DNA of 64,000 nt from Multifurca ochricompacta (Eukaryota; Basidiomycota; Agaricomycetes; Russulales; Russulaceae): positions 248,001 to 312,000 of the forward strand of contig WTXG01000030.1 of assembly GCA_022496185.1 (NCBI GenBank), written 5' to 3'. The translations under genes and the position numbers were made by a program. The notes beneath the pieces are model-generated. The model had not been told where the DNA came from. It worked only from the letters and a program-made list of their open reading frames with translations, and did no database searches. The first letter of the stretch is position 1. Each line of letters begins with the position of its first letter. This document shows positions 21,881 through 34,186 of the stretch, one piece after another.

Positions 21881-21977
21881 CTAAGTGTGCATATCTGATG
21901 CAATGTGGCTCTCGCTGTGACGGTTTGCGATGATTTGTGACATCGTTCGTGACAAGAACGTGACGTTTTCTCGTGTC

Positions 21978-22330
21978 TTTTTTTTTTTTTTTTTGAACTC
22001 AAATTTATTACGCGCTTCAGCCTAACAGACAAATCGCGCGGCTACTACAGGGACATAGTAACTACTGTGTAGAGGGGACAAATGTCCTGGAGGTAGTGGA
22101 TGGAAAACTCTAAGGGAAAAGCCGTGGAGAATGTACGTGGAAGACCCAGAGTAAAGACCAGGACCCCCACCCCAGAGGGTGGGGAAGTTTTCTCGTCAGT
22201 CTTGTTTCCTCGGACCGGGCCGGTTGTGCCGCAATGGGCATTGGGCGGAATCGTGTTCAGGGGTTCAAAAGCTTGAAGAGGAGGCTTTGGATAAGCTAAG
22301 TGAGCAGAGACCAACTACCACGTCCTATGC
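21978..22330 (-). mobile_element. 5'-truncated LINE 3' end, third of three
   Basis: On - it ends with GTAGCCGCGCGATTTG, then GAAGCGCGTAATAAATTTG and a long A-run (T-run at 21978-21995 on +). No LINE coding region is recognisable. Confidence 0.65.
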
Positions 22331-22443
22331 CTAGCCATGGCCATTCCTGTTATTAGAGTTTACGTTTCATGTTGGAATAGCAGCCAGCACGGATAAGATG
22401 CCGGCCCGGACCAATAACTTTATACGCGTTTAATCATTTATTA

Positions 22444-22605
22444 GAACCTCAGTCTTCTACTACAAAGACTGAGGTTAGTACCATTCTCACTTGTAGCTAC
22501 AGCATTCCTTTGCTGACTCTATTACTGTAGCTATTCGCTATATAGGTACTAGTTACTCAATATAGTCTTCTACTACAAAGACTGAGCTATTCGCTATATA
22601 GTCTC
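22444..22605. repeat. Pair of hairpin-forming repeats
   Basis: AACCTCAGTCTT and AAGACTGAGGTT form a perfect 12-base stem around a short ctactaca loop at about 22444-22475. The motif recurs partly near 22565-22590 (gtcttctactacaaagac), and agctattcgctatatag is repeated beside it. Nature unknown; possibly the end of a small transposon. Confidence 0.5.
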
Positions 22606-22609
22606 CTAC

Positions 22610-23242
22610 ATTTCACTCCCCAACAAATCAGAATCTGGCATCAGCCCAGGTCCGAGCAATCAGAACTGGATTTTTGCCCTTAAGATCCCCACCAACGAAG
22701 TACCATTCTGTTATAAATGGGTTCTTTTTGTGATATATGTCATTACTGGTGCACAAGGAACTCTCTCGACCAGGTCTGATGTGTTACATCCTGTTGACCT
22801 CACTGGTGGGCTTCCCACTGAAGATGTCTCATTGTATTATCACATCTCTGAAGAGGAGGAGCAACGCATGCTCCCTGTCGATCCTGAACCTAGGCTAATC
22901 AACACTCATGTCACCTCCAGTATTGCCACTACTCGCCAACAGTATTTCCGTGATCGTCTTGTACGCCGGGATGGAAGCTGTGTTTTGACAGGGTATGGGG
23001 AAGTGGCCTGTGATGGGGTGCATCTTATATCACATTGCAAAGGTGATAGGGTATGATTTTTAATTTCCAAGCTGCCTTTGGCTAACCATTTCAATGATGG
23101 GCAGTACATCGAGACCCTTACCCAGAGGCGCACTCGAGACAATAGCCATGGCGACATTGTGAAGAACATAGACGACACTAGAAATGGCATTTTCTCAATA
23201 CTCTTACACACAGATTTATGGGGAAAGAAGTGGCCTTCATAG
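22610..23242 (+). pseudogene. HNH nuclease-type protein, 5' part (split by transposons)
   Basis: It reads as the Agaricomycete protein family with an HNH_2-type nuclease domain. A lead segment (NWIFALKIPTNEVPF) precedes FRDRLVRRDGSCVLTG and CDGVHLISHCKGD, with the candidate catalytic His in VHLI. A 54-base intron (23051-23104) follows, then YIETLTQRRTRDNSHGDI and NIDDTRNGIF. No ATG is found at the 5' end. An extra base near 23217 shifts the frame just before a GKEVAFIV segment, after which the gene is cut by the solo LTR at 23243. It continues at 39007. The family often appears in fungal genomes as many diverged copies; the biological role is unknown to me. Confidence 0.72.
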
Positions 23243-23395
23243 TGTAAGGATGGCTCGGGCGTTGAGCATGAAACAGCCAGCTATCGCCTCTCCTGAATTA
23301 GAGCACTTATGATCTAGTTCTGTATATCTTATCATTTGCATTCCGGGCCGTATGCCCGTCCATTTCTTATACCAGTTTCACTACCTCCCCGTCTT
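23243..23395 (+). mobile_element. Solo LTR (family L1), left part
   Basis: It starts TGTAAGGATGG and is preceded by atag (23239-23242). The right part is 38585-39006, which ends GTACA and is followed by atag (39007-39010): a 4-bp duplication. Without the LINE the element is 575 bp, matching the 576-bp inverted copy at 9284-9859. Confidence 0.72.
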
Positions 23396-23541
23396 TTACA
23401 TCCTTCTTTGTCTTGAACCACCACCATCAAGCTCGAGCCTTGCTCGCTTTGGTGTGTTTTTAGTCTAGCATAGTTGTGAATACCAGTTGTTCCTAGTCCA
23501 CTCACTACGCACACATTCCGTGCATAAGTACCCTCATTACC

Positions 23542-26500
23542 ATGTCTGGGAGCAATGCCTCCAACCCTCTGACGGTGTCCTCCACTGGGGAGATGCCATC
23601 CACACAACCTACCCCTACACCTGGGGCAACCCTGCAGGTCTCCCTGCCCCCTCCCTATGAGAGACCTCCTCGTACAGGAGGACCCACTCTCCTACATAAC
23701 ATCAACAATCCACTGGACATGGCCCCTGATTTGCAGGGCTATAACCCGGCTGGAGTCCTAGAGGACCCCATGCTCTACCCTCCTACTAATCATGCGGACC
23801 CCCGAGAGGGTCTTGTTACTGAAGAAACTCGCAATGACACTTCCCAGGTACTGCAGCGCCTCCGCTGTCACGACCTTTCCCGCATGGCAGAAGCCATGAT
23901 GGGCTTCTCACTTTACTACTGGTCGGCCGTCTTCCGCTTTGAAGATGAAGCCACCCTCTACATCCCTGGTAACCAGGCGGCCTTGGCCCCTCAGGTGGTT
24001 GCTGCCATACTTGATGTAGGCATACATCATGCAGGCGAGACTTCTGTCTATGCCACTGCACTTGACCCCCCTTCATGGGGACAATTGGTTTGAGGCCTAC
24101 TGGCAGCCATAACTCGGGGAGCCCTGCGCTCCCCCAACCTACGCTCCCTTCTCTCCTATGATGAAGGGGACCCTACTGACTCCATCTCCCTTGCTAGAGA
24201 CCTCCCCATGCCCGGGACTCCACTGCAACACACAATCATGATGCTCCAGCAACTCCTGGCTATCTACCAGGATACCACACGTGAGTCCTCCACTGAATAC
24301 TCTGACCACATCTGTGAAACTGCCCGATCACATGCACTCCACATGCTGCAAGCTGACATTGATGACGAATTCCACCGCCTGGACATGAGGGCTATACTAC
24401 GTGCCCAAGCAGAAACCACCCTCCAGGAAGAAATTGAACATGAACTCTCCCGTGAACGCATTGCCCTCACTGAGGGGCTCTGCAACACCATGCAACAGGA
24501 AGCCCGTGATGCGGTTTCCCAGGAAGTTGCAGCTTGGCGTGTCCAGTATGCCATCACCCGCCACCAACGTGCTCAGGACGAGACCAGCTCTCTTGATCAT
24601 GACCGCACACCTCGACGTGCCACAAAGAAGAAGCGTCGGGGTCACCCTGAGTCACCACCCACTCCCACACGGTCTCGCACCCTGTCTAGGGCCTTGGCTG
24701 ACCCCTACCCATCACGGTCTTCGTTGCATGCCCCTCATGGACCTGAACGCCATCGCCATGCCACCCAACTTGAAGGCTCAACCTTTGAACCCCCCCCCCA
24801 GACCATGGAGATGGACTTGGCAGATGACCCTGTCCCCTCCCCCCCCATTCTCTCCCAGGGCCCCCTTGCCCGTGATGCCTCCGACCCAATGTTTGATCAT
24901 GCGAACTATGGCCTTGCCGGCTCCTCCCATGCTGTTGAAGAGGACATGGCTGATCAGCCTGCTGGTGAGTCCCCCCCTCTCTCTTACCCCACACCTGCCC
25001 CTGCACAGGCCCCTCCCTCTGCTGCCCCGATCCCAACGGATCCCCTTGACCGAATTGCTGCCACATTAGCACAGCTCTTTGAGCGGATTGACCGCCTAGA
25101 ACGTGGCCAACACCCCCACCAGCAGGCCCCCCTGCCCGCGGCCCACGGGCTCAGCGGCTGGCCCTGCTGCCCCTGGCCTGCTAGGTGCCACCCCAACGGA
25201 TAACTTCCGCATCACCACTCCCGCCACTATGGCCCAACAGCTCAAGGCCATGTCTTTTGCCCAGGCAGCCACAACAGCTCAAGGTCGCCAGATTTCCGGC
25301 AAACCCAACCCTCGTGCTAACACTGCCTCAACTGCCTTGACCCGTGCAGCTCCTGCTGCCTTTACGACAGATGTTTCAGTCCTCCTCCCAGCCCTGCCTG
25401 CTGGTCAGACTGACCGCAATTTGGCACCAATCCCAGAGCTTGTGCTAGTTGCCCGTCAAGCTCTCCAACGTATCAATGCCTCTGCCCCCCACCTTTTGGG
25501 GGCCGCTGGTCAGTAGGCCTTGGCAAGAGCCAAGGCAATTTCATATTTACCTTTGCTGGTGAGCACTCCTTCCAGAGCTTGCTACCCTATGAACCTGCAC
25601 TGATCAAACAGTTTTCTGGAGGTGCTTTGGTTCCCACCCATGGCTGGGAGTGGTTCCAACTTCGTGACGTGTATGTCTCCTCTGGAGATGGCGTTGTCTT
25701 TTCAAACGACATCCTCTGGAGTGAGCTTCGCCGGAATGGCCCATTCACAAGAGCTCTCTTCCCATCGCCTCCCCGTTGGCAGGTGGAACCTGCCTACATC
25801 AAGAACCCCCGCTTGACAGTGGTGTTTGCAATGCATGGCCTTTCCAAAGCAGACATTGCCATCCTCCTTCGAACACAGATCTATATGTTTGGTCATGCAG
25901 CTAAACTTGTCCACAGTGGTGGATCCCCGACACTTCTCCAATGTGGCCGGTGTCACCTTCTGGGCCACTGCACCAATCAGCGTAAGCATCATAACAATAG
26001 ACTAATCTGCCAACAGCCACAGAACAAACCCAAGTGCTACAAGTGCGGTGGTGCACACCCCTTCAGTGAACATAATCACCACTGCCAAGGTGCCCATGCA
26101 GTTGCCGGTCAGTGCAACTGCAAATACAAGTGCCTCCTCTGCCACAACTTTGGCCACCATGCTCGGTCGGTGCAATGCCCCCTGCGAGGCCCTTTCACTC
26201 CTCCACCTCTGGTCACCTACCCTTCTGATTCCACAAATGCTGGCCCAGCAGTGCTGGGCTCGGTTGGTGCGACCCCTGTGACCATGCCTGCTGGAGCCCC
26301 CCCCTCCTCCTCCTCCTCTGGCCCGGTGGCCTCTGAGTCACAGCGGGTGGTGATGGAGGAGGGTGGCTTCACACTCCAGGCCTCTACCCGCACACATGGA
26401 CCCAATGCCCGGATAACTATTTCCAAAATATGCCAACCACCAGGTGCGTTTATCTCTGAAATCTCTTCACCCTCCCTTTCTGCTTCTGCACCAGCCCCCA

Positions 26501-26847
26501 CATCTGTTGGTGACTTCTCCGCCACCCCAATCCAATACTGCACTCCCATCCCAACATCGCATGCACAACAGGCTGCTGCCCTTCTCACCACTGATGGTCG
26601 TACACTCAATAACCTTGGCCTCAACCACCTCCGTCTGGTCAGCGTGTCCCGAATTGCTCGGGTTCGTGACAATGACATCATTTTCCTCGACAAACTCCTT
26701 GGTGGCACTGGAGCTTGCGAAGTTATCAAGACCAAGATCCCTCTGTCCATTAATGACTACCATGAGCTGTCGGCCCATTGCAACATTGCAGGCATTGCCT
26801 TTTTCACCAACCCTCCTTCGGGATCCCAAGACCCCTTCCATGTCTGA
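23542..26847 (+). pseudogene. LINE ORF1, gag-like with zinc knuckles (one stop, two frameshifts)
   Basis: It starts MSGSNASNPL. A proline-rich N-terminal part is followed by a charged helical region (24250-24600), a proline-rich linker, and a C-terminal nucleic-acid-binding region. That region has cysteine/histidine knuckles CGRCHLLGHC, CYKCGGAHPFSEHNHHC and CLLCHNFGHHARSVQC. The frame is broken by a TGA at 24091-24093 (CGA to TGA would explain it), a shift near 25110-25200 and another near 25510. The protein would bind LINE RNA into a particle. It ends at 26847, overlapping the ORF2 ATG. Confidence 0.8.
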
Positions 26848-27294
26848 TACATCCATCCTGACAATCAACATGCAACGCAGTAATGTAAACCTTCATGCTG
26901 TACTTAACACTAATACACAGGATCACATTATAATGGTCCAAGAACCCTGGTTTGGCAACATTGGAGTTGCTCGATCAGATGCTGCCTTGGATGGAGTAGA
27001 CACTTTAGGTGCCCCACTCCACCCCGCCTGGCAATTCTTCTATCCCTCCCTCTCCCCTGGTCAACGAGCCAAGACCCTGATCTATGTGCACCGCTTCCTA
27101 CCATCGGACCCCCACATTCCCTACCCTGCATCATTCACTGCACGACATGACCTGGTTTCCCACCCCTGCCTCCTCATGGGTGACCTTCACGTTGAGGGCC
27201 ACATCCTCCGCCTCCTCTCATTCTACAACGATGTCAGAGACCCCACTGCCCTGGGGACCCTCCTCCAACTAGACCTAGACCCACAGACCTTCTT
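26840..27294 (+). pseudogene. LINE ORF2, 5' part (endonuclease N-terminus)
   Basis: The ATG at 26840 overlaps the ORF1 stop by eight bases (ATGTCTGA), an arrangement suited to termination-reinitiation. The start of an exonuclease/endonuclease/phosphatase domain is visible (INMQRSNVNLHAVLN, IIMVQEPWFG). Reading is cut at 27294 by the Gypsy insertion and resumes in the same frame at 34785. Confidence 0.82.
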
Positions 27295-27887
27295 TGTTAC
27301 GTCCGGTGTGGGACGTTCCACACGACTTGTGTGACAGCGTTCATTCATATATCAGATAAGAGACCAATGGGGTCTCTTGGAGTTATGCGGGAAGAGTCAA
27401 AGTCAAAGAGGCTGTACTCTAAGACGATGTTGAATGGAAAGTACCAGAAGTACTTGAGATGGTCGAGTCAGAGCGTTCAAAGGGAAGTCCAGAAGACAAG
27501 CACCGATGTATTCAATAAGTCGAGTCTGAGGTCTACAGTGTAGTTACAGCGGACTTATATACGTAATTGAATGAGCGTCTAAAGATAAGATAACGTGGAG
27601 TCATGTGGGCCCAAATATACGAAAGCGGAGGGCGTAGAGCCTGGCTTCTGATAGGGTATTAAGTAAGTGTCCAGTCATAAAGATAACGAGATAAAGGATA
27701 ACGCGATAAGAGTCAAACATAGGTAAGCAACGGGTCAACAAGTCCAAAGCGGATCACGGGGACGGGAGTAGGGCACGTGAGGGGTCCCAGGATGGGGACG
27801 TGATCAGGAAGTGTAAGGTAGGCGGTAAAGAGGGGTCGTCGTTGGGGAGGGTGAAGAAAACGGGGTTACTTGGCAGAGACTGTAACA
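27295..27887 (-). repeat. Gypsy 3' LTR
   Basis: 593 bp, TGTTAC...GTAACA ends; pair of 34187-34779. Confidence 0.92.
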
Positions 27888-27918
27888 TCACCCCCTCTTC
27901 TGGTTCTAGCAGACCCGG

Positions 27919-29060
27919 CTAGAAACAACTCGTACCGTCATCATCCTGTACCAGCTCCAGGTAATCGTCGGCTACATTACGATCATCCATTGTGTAGTTC
28001 TCCTTATCCGAGTCTTGTGGGCATTGGTGAGTGCGGAGGAACCCATAAGGGCCACGCTGACCACACGAGCGACAGAGATCATGGACTGGACAGTCCAGTT
28101 CTCGATGTCCTGCATTGTGACGGAGACACTTGCCGCACCAGCCGGATGGATTGATAATGGTCGGGGCGACTCCTACACGGCGAAAGATGCAGAACTGGCT
28201 CCAGTGGAGGTTGCTGCGACAGTGCCGACACCACTTGGGTTGAGGGGGCAGTTCCAACTGATATGATACTTACTGTCGCACCTCCAACATGTCTCTCCTC
28301 GGGGGTTCTCGTGCATACGCGGCATCTCAAACCGATTTGGTAGCAGTTTTGGGGCAGCCCCCAATGATCGCGGGGGGAGAGGTCGCGCATACGTATCGGC
28401 GTACCTTTCAGCGATGGTTTGGTACGCATCCCCTGCCTCCAACCTCTTTCGAATCTCTACCAGTTCCTGCTCCACTTGAAACATGCCATTGGTCAACCGT
28501 GCCATCATCTTCGCATGCTCTTTGTACTGTTGGTTAAGTGTCGTGCGCAGTGTCAAGTTCTTCTGCAGTCTCATTACCTCAGCTTTGAGACGCGGAAGGC
28601 GCATGTCATTCAGTACCTCGTCGATCGCGAAGGCGCGAGAGTCCTCGGCGGCCAGATGTCCGAGTTGTTCATCGGTCATGGTGTGGTGAAGGCGTCCCGT
28701 GTACCTCTCTTCTAAATAGACTGGGGCCCCATAGACAGGGCCGTTCTTTTTCATACACCCAGCTACGTCCATTCCTCCGTTGGTGTAGAATATATACTTC
28801 GCAATGGCGACTGTCCCGTCAGCCATGGTGATCTCGAGCGGGAAATATGTCGAGGAGTTCGGGTTATTGGTGAAAAAAGGGAACTCCGGTACTTCGTCAT
28901 CCAACTCCATACCTAATAGGTCATTCGGGTGCGGTTCTTCACTGTGCTCGAAGTCGTCATTCGGGTTAGGGGACTGGTTCTTGACCCGAGCCTCAGCGGC
29001 CTCGTAGTCGATGGGTGAGGAGGGGCGTGTGGAAGGGTGAGCAGATGGGAAATTCTCGCA
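27919..29060 (-). pseudogene. Extra 3' ORF of the Gypsy element with four zinc-knuckle-like motifs
   Basis: It lies between the chromodomain end of pol and the 3' LTR. The N-terminal part starts near 29060 (SPIDYEAAEARVKNQ), followed by a helical, charged middle (AEVMRLQKNLTLRTTLNQQY; about 28600-28450). The C-terminus carries four Cys/His clusters: CWRCDSKYHISWNC, CRHCRSNLHWSQFC, CGKCLRHNAGHRELDC and CRSCGQRGPYG...HQC. One frame change near 28240 separates the first cluster from the rest. A nucleic-acid-binding role is suggested by the knuckles; this is inference. Ordinary chromoviruses have no gene in this position. Confidence 0.65.
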
Positions 29061-29191
29061 ACTACGGTGGTGGCCGTGAAGGCATCAACGCAGCGTTGGC
29101 GGCGATGAAAGACATAATTGATTGGATGGTGGTAGGACGTTGCTGTGAGAGCATGTACTGGGGAATTTGCCTGGGGTCTGGGGCTACTCTT

Positions 29192-32100
29192 TTAACTGTC
29201 TTTGGGCGCTTCTGGATGTCGGACATGGAACTCCGAGATAAGAACCGGGGCGAAGATATTCCCGGCTGGTTCCCACGAGTTGTCAGAGTCAGGGAACCCT
29301 TTCCACTTGATAAGGTATTGCAGTTTGCGCCCACGGCCTTTGTACCTGGAGTCTAGAACCTGCTCCACTTCCCACTCCGCTTCACCATCAATTAATTCAG
29401 GGGGGGGTCTTGGGAAGTTTTCCCCGTGCAGGGACGTTTCCTTGTAGGGTGTCAGAAGTCGAGCATGGAAGACTGGATGGATTCTCCATGTGGATGGGAG
29501 TTCGAGTTCGTATGACACATCTGACAGCTTCCTTGTTATCTTGAAGGGTCCGTGACGTCGGGGCGCTAGTTTGGCCGTTGGGTGTGATGTACGAATGTGC
29601 TTCCCTTCTAACCAGACAAGTTCATTGGTCTGATAAGGTGTGAACTTTGATGGCCTTTCGAGAGGGCCTGTTGCGCCTTCAGCAGGTTTTCATTGGCTGA
29701 TTTCCTAATCTCGTCCCATTGGTTGATACGTTGCGCAGCTGAGGGGACATTTGTGGGTTTTGCGGTCCAGGTGGTGCGCGGCGTCCATCCCATGATAAGT
29801 GAAAATGGGGAAGTTTAGTGGTCCCGTTGGGCCAGGAATTGTGTGCAAATTCCGCAGTTGCCAACCATCAGCCCAATCGTCCTGTCGTCCATTGCACCAG
29901 AATCGCAGATACTGTTCTAACCACTGGTTCGTCCTTTCTGACTGCCATCAGTCTGTGGATGATAGGCGTCGAGATGTTTTGGGTGACGTCTAAGACTTTA
30001 CAGAGGCCTTGGCAAATGTGGAGGTAAAACGGGGGTCTCGGTCGGAGATAATCTTTTCAGGGATGCCATAATGCCTGTAGACGTGATCCAGGTAGAGCTT
30101 GGCTACTCCTTCTGCTGTAATGGACTCGTTGCATGGTATAAACAATGCTGCCTTGGAGCAGTCGTGGTCTGTGATGGTCAAGATGGAATCAAAGCCCCTG
30201 GAAATGGGAAGCTTGACGATGAATCCATTGCGATGGTCTGGAACGGGAGCGAGGTCACAGGAGTAATTGGGGATAATGCTGGTGGATGTGGGTGCGTGTT
30301 TACTTTATTGGCTTGGCAGTCCGCCATCCTTTCACATAGGTTTCCACGTCCTTTTTCATGTTTGGCCACCAGTAATCTCGTTTGGCCAGGGCATATGTAT
30401 TCGCAATGCCGGGGTGTCCTGCGGAGGGAAGGTCGTGGTGAAAATGGATCACCCCCCTCTTAATGTTGTCCCACCAGTGACAACGAGACGATCCTCGTCC
30501 TTCCACCAAAGTCCGTCAACCTCCTTCAGGTTATGTGGTCTGCCCACATTCGACATAGTTGCTGATTCATATTTTGCGAGACTTGGGCCCATAGATCCAT
30601 GTCATGAAGACTGACGACGGCCGTCTTTGCAAAGACTTCTTCGGGGAGTACAGTGATATCATTGTTGTCCTCCTCCCCGCTGCTCAAGTCGGGTCGTCGT
30701 GACAGGGCATCTGCGCGTGCATTGCGACTTCCTGCAATGTGTTTCAATACAAGTTGTATTCCTCTAGTCGAGGACTTCGCGTGCAACTCGTCGGCTGATT
30801 TTGTGAGGTTCTTTCCAATAGAGCAGATTGGAATGGTCGGTGTGGATGACAGTCTTGTGAGGGGTCCCCGCCAAGTATGGCCACCAGTGTCGTAGTGCTT
30901 TTACAATGGCGAGCAATTCTCTATCCCAGATGTCATAATTTCGTTCGGCCGGTGAGAATGTCTCTGAGTAAAAGGCGACCGGGTGAAGTAATCCCGTTGC
31001 GTCTCTTTGGTTTAATACCGCACCATTGGCAAAGTGCGATGCGTCGACTTCTAACTCGAAGGGCTTTTCTAAGTCTGGCTGTAGAAGGACTGGTTCTGAG
31101 CCAACGATATCTCGAATACGTTCGAAGGCTTGTTGTTGTTCACTCGTCCAGTGCCAGGGTACATTTTTCTTTAACAGCCCATTTAATGGCTGGGCGATTC
31201 CTGAGAACCCTCGTACGAATCGTCGGTAGAAGTTACAGAATCCAACGAAGGATCGCACATCCTTGACACATGTGGGTGTGGGCCATTCCCGGATTCCTTG
31301 TACCTTCACCGGATCCATCCGCACACGTCCGTTTTCTAGAATAACTCCCAGGTACTCGATGCTTTGTTGTTGAATGAGCATTTGGCCGGTTTAAGATAAA
31401 GGTCGTGTTCATGCAGGATATCTAGCACTTGGTGCACCCGTTCTCGGTGGTGGGTAAGGTCATCTGTGGTGGCTACAAGGATGTCGTCCATATATACTAC
31501 CACTTCTCCAGTGAGAATAAGGTCGTGGAAGACATGATTCATCATTGCTTGAAAGGTGGCCGGCGAGTTGGTGAGACCGAAAAACATGACATTTGGTTCA
31601 AAGAGTCCTTGGTTAGTTTTGAAAGCCGCTTTGCACTGATCCCCTTCTTTGATCCTGATGTTATTGTACCCCCAGCGGACATCCATCTTGGAGAATAGGG
31701 ATTTGTCTTGCATGGTATCAATGAGTTCTGAGATAAGTGGTAGGGGGTAGGCGTTCTTTACAGTGTAAGCATTTATTCGTCGGTAATCTTGGACAGGTCG
31801 AAGTTTGCCATCTTTCTTCTTGATAAAGAAGAATGGTGATGCATACGGCGACTTCGATGGACGAATATATCCCTTTGCCAAGTGCTCTTCGAGGAATGCC
31901 GTAAGTGCCGTTTGTTCTGCCTGTGACAGTGGGTAGATTTTACAATCGATTGCTGATGGGGTGTCGGGTGTGAATTCTATGGCATGGTCCCATGGTCGCG
32001 CAGGTGGGAAACGCTGCGATTCCGCCTCTGAAAATACCTTCCAGTGTCGGTGGTACGCTTCCGGCACTACCTCCTCAAAGGTTTTCTCTGAGTGTCCCTC

Positions 32101-32661
32101 CACTGCCTTCTGGGCAAGCTCTGACGCTTTGGTGACAAAGCAATGTCCCGCATCCTCGTCCTCATCCTCTGTCCTTCGTACCGCCAAATGTCGAGCCATA
32201 TAGTCGTACCCCATGGATGTGATCAGGACAGGGTAGAACTCTTTGTCCATGGTTGCGTCACTCCAGTTAATCTTTGGTTCGAATGCTGCAAGCCAGGGAT
32301 ATCCTAGGATCAAATCTTCGTCTCCTAAGTTGGTAACTAGGAAGCGAATGACTTTGGTTTGTTCTCCCACTTGGACATTAAGATCAGTATAATGCGTAAT
32401 CTTTCCTGCCCGATTAGCCGTTCCATCGATATTCCAAATATTCTTCTCCTGGGGGAGTGCCAGCATCCCCAATCCCATGGTTCTTGCCATTCGTGGGCTA
32501 ATAAAGTTGTCGGTGGCTCCTGAATCTATCAGGATGTCACGATCGGCCGTCTTCTGTGTAGTCTCGAAATGTACTGGTATTTTCAGTGATTTGAAGCGAC
32601 TAGTATACACAGAGGTTACATGTAATGCTCGTGCCCAGGCCGATGGGGTAGAGCCGGTCAA
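29192..32661 (-). pseudogene. Gypsy pol: protease, RT, RNase H, integrase, chromodomain (multiple frameshifts)
   Basis: On -: an aspartic protease site in ILIDSGATDNFISP (about 32540), then RT with VYMDDILVAT (about 31490). RNase H follows with LEVDASHFANG and IHTDHSNLLYW (31060-30830). Next come an integrase zinc-binding HHCC region (HHDLPSAGHPGIANTY, about 30430) and a core with TDHDCSKAALFIP and SDRDPRFTS (30170-30000). A chromodomain follows (WEVEQVLDSRYKGRG...YLIKWKGF, about 29440-29250). Frame changes occur near 31370, 30775, 30515, 30180 and 29990-29790. Not capable of making one polyprotein as written. Confidence 0.88.
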
Positions 32662-34167
32662 AAATCCTTTTTCGCAACGCTTTTTCTACTAGGATCGCTC
32701 GCACTTCCTTGCTCTCCTTCATCATGCTAGACCAGATTTCTTGTGCCTTTTCCTCCTTCGTCGGCGTTTTCTTATCGACAGTCGGTGGGTTATTGCGGAC
32801 AGGTGTGACCGTAGCTTCAGCCACGCGCGCCCCTTTCTTAGGGCACTCTCGAGACATGTGCCCTTGCGCCTTGCAACGGAAGCATCTTCCTTCCTTCATC
32901 AATGTTTGTCTTTCGTCTTCAGTGAGTGTGGCCCGGGCCCTGGTTCTATCTGCTGAGGTATCCATGGCGTTTGGGTCTCTTTGGGAGGCATGTGCAGGTT
33001 TAACCCCAAAGGCCGCCTTCCACTGATCACGGGTCTTTCCCTTCTTGGTATCGACTCCAAAACGTGTCTGGAAATCGAGATAGTCTTGCTGCTGTCGTCG
33101 GGCAGCATCAACCCATGTATCCCAGTCACTAGGGTGGTGAAACTGGATGATATTTTTGACTAGCGGGTTCAGAAGTCCTTGGGAGAAGAGGTCTAGTGTT
33201 GCCTCTTCATCTGTGTCGTACCCGGCCCGATTGGCCAAGCTTCTGAATTTTGCCACATAGGCGTCCAAATCCCCTTTGTCCATTTTCAGGGACTTCAGTT
33301 CGCAGGCAGCCTTCTGCTTTGCTTGCCCGTCCGTGAACGCATCTTTAAATCGCTGAGCGATGGTCTCCCAAAGACCTTCACTCGTGGTACGACGCCCACT
33401 CTCAACCTGTTCGTTCAACCATTCCAGTTGTTCCATCGTCCAGTCGTCCACTGCATCCCCCCGGATGAGCGATAAGAATAAGTTGGCTCGTTGGAAGGGG
33501 TTGATTATTTGGGGGACGTCGTGGTTGAAGTTCTTGAATGTCGTGAACTCCAACATGAACTTTTTACTTTGTGACCGATCCCCAGTGAACGTCTGGGGTA
33601 GTACACCTGATAGTTGTCCCGAGGGTGGGGAATGTTTGGTGGCAACATAACTGGTGGGGGTGGTGGCGGAGGAGGGGCTGGGTCTGGGAGCTGGGCGGCA
33701 ATAGTGGACATTTTCCGTGGTATGACGGTACTGGTGGACTGTAGGGATATCTGAGGAGTTGTCAAAGCAGGGGCTCTGATCGTGACAACTGCTGGTGCAA
33801 CTGGGGTTGTAGTCGACACTAATACCAGTGCTTCTTCACTATGTTCTTCTACGTACTCTTCTGGTTCAGAGTCCGTGACAATGGCTGGGGGATTTTCTCT
33901 CCACGGCCCTAATCCAAATTCTAGTGGGGCGGGTCCTGTAGTGACCCAAGAGTGTCGGCTATCCGAGTATCGGATACGATACCAAACTCTCTTTTCGTCG
34001 TCGTATTCTACCGGTTGGTATCTTCCGTTGTGATAGACGTAGTATCCAAACTCGGACTCAAAATCCTTCCAGGTGGCAGAGCCAAGTACTTGCTGTGAAA
34101 GATTATGCTCGTCTCTGCGTTCGATAAGTTCTTCTCGGAAGAGGGTCTGACTGCGGCTGGAAGCCAC
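32600..34167 (-). pseudogene. Gypsy gag with CCHC knuckle (one frameshift)
   Basis: It starts MASSRSQTLFREEL at 34167 and runs to about 33575, where the frame changes into the capsid-like part (FQRANLFLSLIRGDAVDDWT) on 33556-32600. A zinc knuckle CFRCKAQGHMSREC is near 32850. It overlaps the start of the protease frame (32661). Confidence 0.82.
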
Positions 34168-34186
34168 TGTGAGAGACTCGACTTGA

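Noticed and set aside
24264..25196. Long open frames antisense to the LINE ORF1
   Set aside because: They are shadows of a GC-rich, proline-rich coding strand.
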